The translations under genes and the position numbers were made by a program. Shown piece by piece: positions 26,689-33,034 of a stretch of DNA of 33,034 bases. Every line of letters begins with the position of its first letter. Within the stretch, counting starts at the first letter, position 1. The DNA is from an uncultured Mycoplasma sp. (GTDB lineage Bacteria > Bacillota_I > Bacilli_A > RF39 > UBA660): assembly GCA_945915275.1 (NCBI GenBank), contig CAMEEZ010000009.1:1-33034 (forward strand), given 5' to 3'. The notes under the pieces were generated by a model. The model was not told the origin of the DNA. It made no database searches and saw only the letters and a list, made by a program, of their open reading frames with translations.

Positions 26689-26717
26689 CTTATACATAGT
26701 ATACAATAAAAGGTCAA
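26689..26717 (-). promoter_or_regulatory. essC promoter TTGACC-N17-TATAAG with concentric inverted repeats
   Basis: -35 at 26712-26717, -10 at 26689-26694; inner dyad TATAC-ATA-GTATA 26691-26703; outer arms CCTTTTA 26680-26686 / TAAAAGG 26707-26713. Confidence 0.65.
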
Positions 26718-26720
26718 TAT

Positions 26721-27380
26721 TTACAATCTTATTTCTGATTTTAATAATTCAAAAATTTTTTTATGGCCTTCATAATTTAAATGAAGATTATTATTATCAT
26801 AATAATCATTTTCACAAATAATTTCATTTAACTTTATATACTTCACATTTAAATTCTTAGACATATTTATTAAACTTTTTTCTATTTCTTCAATTTGATT
26901 TATTTTATCTCCAAAAAAACCAATAACAAATATGTCACGAGAGGAAATTTTTCTTAAATTATTAAGCATTTTTTTGTAATTTTCATAAAATATTTTTCTT
27001 TCACTATTTCTTAAATTGTTTATTTTAGAATTACTTATAAGTTCATCTTGACCTAAGGATATTATAATGATTTCGGCTTCTTTTATTCTATTTTGTAAGT
27101 GTTTATCATTAATTTCTTTATTTTCATTAAACTGATAATTAAAATCTCTAACAGTCATATTGTTTTTTGTATATGTTAAATCATAATTACCCAATTTTTT
27201 ATTAGTTAAATACTCCTTTAAAAAAAGATTATAACTTACTCCACTATTTCCATAAAGTGTATCACCAGTCGCTACACTATCACCAATAACTAAAACATCT
27301 ATTCTTTTATTTATAGTATGATAATATACTACTATTGTTATAATTACGCCAACAAAAAAAATTAAAATCATCTTTTTCAT
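26721..27380 (-). CDS. membrane-anchored SGNH/GDSL-type hydrolase
   Basis: N-terminal TM, LVIGDSVATGD, IIISLGQDEL and C-terminal NLHLNYEGHKK. Confidence 0.82.
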   Translation of the reverse strand: MKKMILIFFVGVIITIVVYYHTINKRIDVLVIGDSVATGDTLYGNSGVSYNLFLKEYLTNKKLGNYDLTYTKNNMTVRDFNYQFNENKEINDKHLQNRIKEAEIIIISLGQDELISNSKINNLRNSERKIFYENYKKMLNNLRKISSRDIFVIGFFGDKINQIEEIEKSLINMSKNLNVKYIKLNEIICENDYYDNNNLHLNYEGHKKIFELLKSEIRL

Positions 27381-27393
27381 TTCATCACCAAAA

Positions 27394-27415
27394 AATATAG
27401 AGTTTCCTCTATATT
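27394..27415 (-). terminator. Terminator of murA overlapping its stop codon
   Basis: AATATAGAG-TTTC-CTCTATATT, perfect 9-bp stem, followed on the minus strand by TTTTT. Confidence 0.75.
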
Positions 27416-28667
27416 ATATTTCTTCAATTTTTATTTTAGCACCTATATTGGATAATTTTTCAACAATATTTTCATATCCTCTTAAGATATGGTCGGCATC
27501 TAGTATAGTTGTAGTTCCTTCAGCAATAAGTCCAGCAATTACCATACAAGCTCCACCTCTTAAATCTGTAGCTACAACTTCACACCCTTTTAATTTTCGA
27601 GGGCCAATTATAATTGAAGTGGTTTTTTGAACTTTTATTTCAGCTCCCATTTTATTTAAGTATGGAATATGACCCATTCTATTCTCATAAATCGTTTCTT
27701 CAAATAAACTTACACCATTTGCTTGAGTTAGTAATGCTGTTATTGGCTGGCCTAAATCAGTTGGAAAACCTGGGTATACTAATGTTTTTATGTTTATTGC
27801 TTCTAGTTTTTCTGATTTATTTATAGTAATTTGATTATTATTTACTTTAAATTTTACACCCATATCTTCTAATTTACTTAATAAGGCTGCGATATGTTCT
27901 TCTATAATATTATTTATTACTAGATTTTTTCCCAGCAATGCTCCCAAAATTATATAAGTACCTGCTTCAATTCTATCTGGAATTACTTCAATTATTCCTT
28001 TACCTAAATAATCTACACCTACTATTTTTATTTCACTAGTTCCTGCTCCCGTTATTTTTGCTCCCATATTATTTAAAAATGTTGCAACATTAGTAATTTC
28101 TGCTTCTCTCGCTGCATTAGATATAATTGTTGTTCCTTTGGCTTTTACTGCGGCTAACATAAGATTTATAGTTGCTCCTACACTGGCAAAATCCAAATAA
28201 ATTCTTGTACCAGTCAATTTTTCTGCATCTATAATGTATTTATCATTTTCAACAGTTATTTTAGCTCCTAGCATTTCAAATCCTTTAAGATGTAAATCGA
28301 TTGGCCTAGCGCCTATATTACATCCTCCTGGAAAATGCATTTCTACGTGTTTAAATTTACTTAATAAGGCTCCCATAAAATAATATGAAGCTCTTAATTT
28401 TTTCCCTAATTCTTCTGGAATAAAACTATTGCTTATATTTTTAGTATCGATTTTTATATAGTCATTATTTGTTTCTATTTTACAATTTAATAACTTTAAT
28501 ATATCTATTAAAGCATCTCTATCAGAAATATTTGGGACATTATATATTTGAACTCCTTCATCGGAAAGAATTGCTGCAGGTAATAAAGCTACAGCACTAT
28601 TTTTTGCACCACTAATATTTATAATTCCAGAAAGAAGATTATTACCCTCAATTATAATTTTTTTCAT
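27414..28667 (-). CDS. murA: UDP-N-acetylglucosamine 1-carboxyvinyltransferase
   Basis: SGAKNSAVALLPAAIL, FPGGCNIGARPIDLHLKGFE, PTDLGQPITALLTQANG, ATDLRGGACMVIAGL. Confidence 0.96.
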   Translation of the reverse strand: MKKIIIEGNNLLSGIINISGAKNSAVALLPAAILSDEGVQIYNVPNISDRDALIDILKLLNCKIETNNDYIKIDTKNISNSFIPEELGKKLRASYYFMGALLSKFKHVEMHFPGGCNIGARPIDLHLKGFEMLGAKITVENDKYIIDAEKLTGTRIYLDFASVGATINLMLAAVKAKGTTIISNAAREAEITNVATFLNNMGAKITGAGTSEIKIVGVDYLGKGIIEVIPDRIEAGTYIILGALLGKNLVINNIIEEHIAALLSKLEDMGVKFKVNNNQITINKSEKLEAINIKTLVYPGFPTDLGQPITALLTQANGVSLFEETIYENRMGHIPYLNKMGAEIKVQKTTSIIIGPRKLKGCEVVATDLRGGACMVIAGLIAEGTTTILDADHILRGYENIVEKLSNIGAKIKIEEI

Positions 28668-28820
28668 ATTTCACTTCCTTGTATAAATGTATACTCTCTA
28701 TTATTATTTATGAAAAATATAGACTTTTGTTCCAATCTAGCAAGAGATATTATATCATACTTTGCTTAAAATTAAAGTTTTTCTTATTTAAAATATACAA
28801 ATTTACAAAATGAAAGTCAA

Positions 28821-29354
28821 CTAAAACAAACAATACTTTACACCTAAAACTACTAAAATTAATATTCCTATTATTTCACTATATTTACCTACAATTTTAT
28901 TAAGCAATTTTCCTAAAAAGATACCTATTAAAGAGAAAATCATACTAGTTATTGAAAAAGTCAATAAAACCAATATAATATTTGATTGAATAGAATATAA
29001 TCCTATGCCTGTCATAAAGCTATCAATACTTACTGTTATAGCCATTATGAATACACTACCATAATTAAGATTTAATTTACCATTTTCGTGATAATATTCA
29101 TAGATCATTTCAATTGCTAATATAATTAAAATTAAAACTAATAATCTCTCTCCATTTAAGATAAAAGTATTTAAAAATCTCTTTCCTAAACCCACTCCTA
29201 CCCATGGAAAAAAATAGTGACAACATCCCACTAATATAATAAATAGAATTTTTTTCTTAATTTCATTAGGCGTAATACCAATACTTATTGCAACAGAAAA
29301 AGCATCCATACTTAAAGCAATAGCTACTAAAATAATAGAACTAAAATTTATCAT
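28821..29354 (-). CDS. mntP: MntP/YtaF-family membrane protein (putative manganese efflux)
   Basis: Six TM segments with paired ALSMDAFSVAISIG and TVSIDSFMTGIGL motifs. Confidence 0.82.
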   Translation of the reverse strand: MINFSSIILVAIALSMDAFSVAISIGITPNEIKKKILFIILVGCCHYFFPWVGVGLGKRFLNTFILNGERLLVLILIILAIEMIYEYYHENGKLNLNYGSVFIMAITVSIDSFMTGIGLYSIQSNIILVLLTFSITSMIFSLIGIFLGKLLNKIVGKYSEIIGILILVVLGVKYCLF

Positions 29355-29395
29355 TAAAAAAACCTTCCCAGAAAATTATATTCTGAAAAGATTTT

Positions 29396-29905
29396 CTAAT
29401 GTATAAATTTACTAATTATTTCCTTTGTATAAAAACTATATTCTACATCTGAGTAATCATTTTCGTTTGCTTCTAATAAACACAAAGGAGGAAATAATAC
29501 ACACCACCAGTTATCCCCAAGGCCTTCTCCAATTGTAACTACTAAAGAATGATAATTACCCTCTGGATATACTACTCCCTTATATGTTTTTTCCGGAAAA
29601 TAATTTTCACCATAAGATATATTGTATTTTATATTATAATCTTTTAAAATACTTTCTATATTACCAATGCTTGCTTCAATGCTATCTTTAGTAGTTTTAT
29701 AACTACTGGTTTTTAATGTAGAAAATACTTCTTTTTGAATATTCTTTTTTATACCTAACTTTAATTGTTGATCACTTTCACTATTACTATTAGCTATTAT
29801 ACGAAATCTAATTGATTCTTCTGGAATTAACACAACTTCTTTTTTTTGCATACCACTAAGAAAAATAATGCTAACCACAAATAAAATACAAATAATATTT
29901 TTCAT
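29396..29905 (-). CDS. spoIIR: stage II sporulation protein R
   Basis: IRFRIIANSNSESDQQLKLGIKK, YPEGNYHSLVVTIGEGLGDNWWCVLFPPLCLLE. Confidence 0.95.
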   Translation of the reverse strand: MKNIICILFVVSIIFLSGMQKKEVVLIPEESIRFRIIANSNSESDQQLKLGIKKNIQKEVFSTLKTSSYKTTKDSIEASIGNIESILKDYNIKYNISYGENYFPEKTYKGVVYPEGNYHSLVVTIGEGLGDNWWCVLFPPLCLLEANENDYSDVEYSFYTKEIISKFIH

Positions 29906-29989
29906 TTTTTCACCTATATTATATTTGTGATTGTTTTTTATATTTTATTCATTATCATGCATATAATGTTTTTGCTTATAAAAATTCTT

Positions 29990-30736
29990 TCAAGATATTT
30001 TAGCAAAAACAAATCTATCACGATTAGTAAAATCTTTTTCACAAATTATTTTTGCTTTTGGAAAACTATTTAATATAATTTTTTCGACTTCTTTTCTTTG
30101 CTTAGCTCCAATCTCAAAAGCTATCCAAAAAGATTTCATGTTATTATGTTTAGCAAGTTCGATAATTTTTTCATAAAATATTAAGCCATTCTTTGCAGCA
30201 AAAATAGCATCTTTTGGCTCGTACTTTATTTGAGGATCAACTAATTCCTCATAATCTACATATGGCGGATTAGAAATAATTAATGTGTGATTTAAATTAA
30301 ATGTGTCCTTTAATATATTTTTTTTAATTAAATTAATTTCAACATCATTATTATCAGCATTTTTTTGGGCCATTTTTAGGGCATCTTCGCTTATGTCAAG
30401 GGCATCTATCTTAACTTTAAACTCTTTTGCTAAGGAAATAGCGATTGCACCACTTCCCGTCCCCAAGTCAATAATTTTTAAAGGGGATATTTCATTTTCT
30501 TTTATCAAATTAACTGTTCTTTGAACTAGTAATTCAGTTTCAAATCTTGGAATTAATACAGACTCATTAACTTCTAAAATTGAATTATAAAAATCAACAT
30601 ATCCTATTAAATATTGAATGGGGTATTTATTATTTAACTTTTTAATAATACTTTCTGGTAAATTATCATTATATTTTTTTAATAAAGTTTTCCAATCTGA
30701 CCAACCAATGTATTCTGGTTTATTCAAAACTTTCAC
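29990..30736 (-). CDS. prmC: peptide chain release factor N5-glutamine methyltransferase
   Basis: LIPRFETELLV, IIDLGTGSGAIAISLAKE and IISNPPYVDYEEL. Confidence 0.95.
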   Translation of the reverse strand: MKVLNKPEYIGWSDWKTLLKKYNDNLPESIIKKLNNKYPIQYLIGYVDFYNSILEVNESVLIPRFETELLVQRTVNLIKENEISPLKIIDLGTGSGAIAISLAKEFKVKIDALDISEDALKMAQKNADNNDVEINLIKKNILKDTFNLNHTLIISNPPYVDYEELVDPQIKYEPKDAIFAAKNGLIFYEKIIELAKHNNMKSFWIAFEIGAKQRKEVEKIILNSFPKAKIICEKDFTNRDRFVFAKIS

Positions 30737-31784
30737 CTGCTAATTTTCTTTTTAAATCCTCAGTTATTAAAGCTTCGATAATTGGATCAATTGCACCATC
30801 CATAACCCTGTCCAATTCCATAATAGAGAAATTTATTCTATGGTCAGTTACCCTATTTTGAGGATAATTATATGTTCTAATTTTCTCAGATCGATCTCCT
30901 GTACCAATCTTAGTTTTTCTCTCTATTCCTAAACTAGCTTCTTGAGCTCTAACCATTTCATCATAAATCTTTATTTTAAGCAAGTTCATTGCTTTTTCTC
31001 TATTTTTCAATTGACTTCTCTCTGTTTGACATGTAACAACAACTCCAGTTGGCATATGAGTAAGCCTTACAGCACTATTTGAGGTATTAACTGATTGGCC
31101 ACCTGCTCCACTACTATGGTATACGTCCATTTTAATATCACTTTCTTTAATGTCAATATTAACTGATTCTACTTCTGGCATAACTAAAACTGTGGCTGTT
31201 GAAGTATGAACTCTTCCTTGAGTTTCTGTCACAGGAACTCTTTGAACTCTATGGGATCCACTTTCATATTTCATCTTTGAATATACGTTATCGCCTTTTA
31301 TCATAAATTCAACTTGAGAAAATCCACCACTAGTTCCTTCTATTTCATTTATAACTTCAATTTTCCAACCATTTTTTTCAGCATAGTATGTATACATTCT
31401 ATATAAGTCACCAGCAAAAATATTAGCTTCATCACCACCAGCAGCACCACGAATTTCCATAATTACATTTTTTCCATCATTTTCATCTTTTGGAACTAAT
31501 AATATTTCTAATTCACTGCGGATTTTAGATTCTTCTTTACTTAAACTTTCAAGTTCTTCTTCAGCAAAAGATTTCATTTCATCATCATTAAGCAAAGTTT
31601 TTACTTCTTCTAAATCATTTAATACTTTTTTATAATCTTTATATTTGCTTACTATTTCCTCTAAATCGCTTTGTTCTTTAGATAAATTTTTCACTTGATT
31701 GTAATCATTTATAATATTTGGATCACTTAGTTTTTCAGTTAACTCTTGATATTTTTTTTCTACATTTTCTAATCTTTCAAACAT
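30720..31784 (-). CDS. prfA: peptide chain release factor 1
   Basis: MEIRGAAGGDEANIFAGDLYRMY, HRVQRVPVTETQGRVHTSTATV, SSGAGGQSVNTSNSAVRLTHMPTG. Confidence 0.97.
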   Translation of the reverse strand: MFERLENVEKKYQELTEKLSDPNIINDYNQVKNLSKEQSDLEEIVSKYKDYKKVLNDLEEVKTLLNDDEMKSFAEEELESLSKEESKIRSELEILLVPKDENDGKNVIMEIRGAAGGDEANIFAGDLYRMYTYYAEKNGWKIEVINEIEGTSGGFSQVEFMIKGDNVYSKMKYESGSHRVQRVPVTETQGRVHTSTATVLVMPEVESVNIDIKESDIKMDVYHSSGAGGQSVNTSNSAVRLTHMPTGVVVTCQTERSQLKNREKAMNLLKIKIYDEMVRAQEASLGIERKTKIGTGDRSEKIRTYNYPQNRVTDHRINFSIMELDRVMDGAIDPIIEALITEDLKRKLAGESFE

Positions 31785-31839
31785 AAAAATCAGCTTCTCT
31801 TTCTTTCCTTGATATTATAACAAAATATTTATAATAAAA

Positions 31840-31861
31840 AAAGCTAAATTATATTTCAGCT
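31840..31861 (-). terminator. Terminator of rpoE overlapping its stop codon
   Basis: Minus AAGCTGAAAT-ATA-ATTTAGCTT (one bulged G) followed by TTTTT. Confidence 0.65.
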
Positions 31862-32280
31862 TCTTCATCATCCATATCGATTATAACTAAATCGTTTAAA
31901 TCATCTTCGACAACATCATCGTCATCATCATTTTCATAGAAAATATCTTCTTCTTCAGTTTCTTCTAATTCTTCTTCATCTTCTTCTGAAACTTCAGATA
32001 TATCTTCTTCTTCATCAATTACAACTTTAGAATTATGTTTGCTTTTTAAATCCCAAAAGCCATTCTCTAACATAATGAAATTTTTATTAGTAGATAACAA
32101 TTCAAAAAAGTCTCCGATTTTATTTTCATATTCGCTTTCTGACAAATCTAGTACATCACATATTTTTTTAAAGATATCAGCAATTTTCATTTTTTTGCCA
32201 GACTCCTGCAATATAATGATAGCAATATCATCATATCCCATTAATTCAAGTTCTTCTTTTTTATAATCTTTTAATTTCAT
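31849..32280 (-). CDS. rpoE: DNA-directed RNA polymerase delta subunit
   Basis: N-terminal winged-helix region LKDYKKEELELMGYDDIAIIILQ, FEL-STNKNFIMLENGFWDLK and a strongly acidic C-terminus; RBS GTAGGAGGAAC before ATG at 32280. Confidence 0.9.
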   Translation of the reverse strand: MKLKDYKKEELELMGYDDIAIIILQESGKKMKIADIFKKICDVLDLSESEYENKIGDFFELLSTNKNFIMLENGFWDLKSKHNSKVVIDEEEDISEVSEEDEEELEETEEEDIFYENDDDDDVVEDDLNDLVIIDMDDEEAEI

Positions 32281-32290
32281 TTTGTTCCTC

Positions 32291-33034
32291 CTACATTTTT
32301 TCAAGTGGTGTTACACCAACTAAATTCAATGCGTTCTTGATTGTTGTTTTAACAGCTTTAATTAAATATATTTTCTCAGCTTGTTCTATTTCATTTTCAA
32401 CTAAAATTCTATTATTTGAATAATAATTATGGAATAAATTAGCTAGCTCATATACATAATTAGTTATTAAATGTGGCATTTCTTTTGTTGCGGCATTTTT
32501 TACTATCTCTGGAAAATTATATACACAATTTAATAATTGTTCAACATTTTTATTAGGCAAATATGTAAATTTGTCAATTTTTATATCAGTATCATTATCT
32601 TTTAAGATAGTACATATTCTTGCATAAGCATATGAAACATAATAAACAGGGTTTTCATTTGATGTTTTTTTTGCAAGCTCCATGTCAAAATCCATTTGAG
32701 TATCTAGTGATCTCATAGCAAAGAAATATCTTGCAGCTCGGACTCCAACTTCATCAATTAATTCTTTTAAAGTGACAGTATTACCTGTTCTTTTTGACAT
32801 TTTTACTATTTCTTTTCCATTCATTAATCTTACTAATTGTAATAATTTTACATCAATAATATTTTCATCATAATCAAGAGCCTTCATAGCACTTTTAAGT
32901 CTCGCAACATAACCATGATGATCAGTTCCTAAAACATCTATTATCTTTGTAAATCCTCTTTTATATTTATCAGTATGATAAGCAATATCTGGTAATAGAT
33001 AAGTATAAGCCCCATCATTTTTTATTAATACATG
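32291..33034 (-). CDS. argS: arginyl-tRNA synthetase, C-terminal part (5' end outside window)
   Basis: HVLIKNDGAYTYLLPDIAYHTDKYKRGFTKIIDVLGTDHHGYVARLKSAMKALDY..., VKMSKRTGNTVTLKELIDEVG, C-terminal anticodon-binding domain. Confidence 0.94.
   Translation of the reverse strand, partial: HVLIKNDGAYTYLLPDIAYHTDKYKRGFTKIIDVLGTDHHGYVARLKSAMKALDYDENIIDVKLLQLVRLMNGKEIVKMSKRTGNTVTLKELIDEVGVRAARYFFAMRSLDTQMDFDMELAKKTSNENPVYYVSYAYARICTILKDNDTDIKIDKFTYLPNKNVEQLLNCVYNFPEIVKNAATKEMPHLITNYVYELANLFHNYYSNNRILVENEIEQAEKIYLIKAVKTTIKNALNLVGVTPLEKM

Noticed and set aside
26671-26706. N-terminal extension MYTMYKSKRRSN of the EssC ORF
   Set aside because: Contains the -10 and the GGAGGT RBS of the real start MQLTII.
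28679-28693. Short hairpin GTATA-CATT-TATAC just before the murA RBS
   Set aside because: Only a 5-bp A/T-rich stem; too weak to support a riboswitch or leader-structure claim.
31905-31912. TTCGACAA (0A-box match)
   Set aside because: Inside the rpoE coding region encoding the acidic tail; a single match to a 7-mer in coding sequence is expected by chance.
31870-32030. TTC/ATC-rich simple-sequence tract
   Set aside because: Encodes the Asp/Glu-rich C-terminus of RNA polymerase delta; explained by protein composition.

Overview
Low-GC Firmicutes (Bacilli-like) chromosomal window. It contains no rRNA, tRNA, CRISPR array or transposon that I could recognise. Layout: (a) a minus-strand glycolytic neighbourhood, gap / PP2C / DUF1292-like / pgk / tpiA / spo0A / 39-aa acidic smORF / hypothetical / gpmI (partial), preceded by a TGS-uridine-kinase-like protein; (b) clpP (+) converging on whiA (-); (c) M23 peptidase, ftsX, ftsE and yitT (-); (d) gerQ plus a three-gene envelope cassette (polysaccharide deacetylase, duplicated-domain membrane protein, phosphodiester glycosidase), a TtcA-like ATPase and a TetR regulator (+); (e) a compact type VII secretion locus, essC / YukD-EsaB-like / two WXG100 genes (-); (f) SGNH hydrolase, murA, mntP, spoIIR, prmC, prfA, rpoE and argS (partial). 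Spo0A, GerQ and SpoIIR indicate a sporulation-capable or formerly sporulating lineage. The strongest unexplained signals are regulatory: three 0A-box-like direct repeats spaced exactly 20 bp apart upstream of spo0A, operator-like dyads on the promoters of the PP2C gene, tetR and essC, and a bidirectional hairpin built from the overlapping 3' ends of clpP and whiA. The T7SS locus lacks recognisable EssA, EssB or EsaA in this window. All product calls are from reading the sequence; no database search was run.
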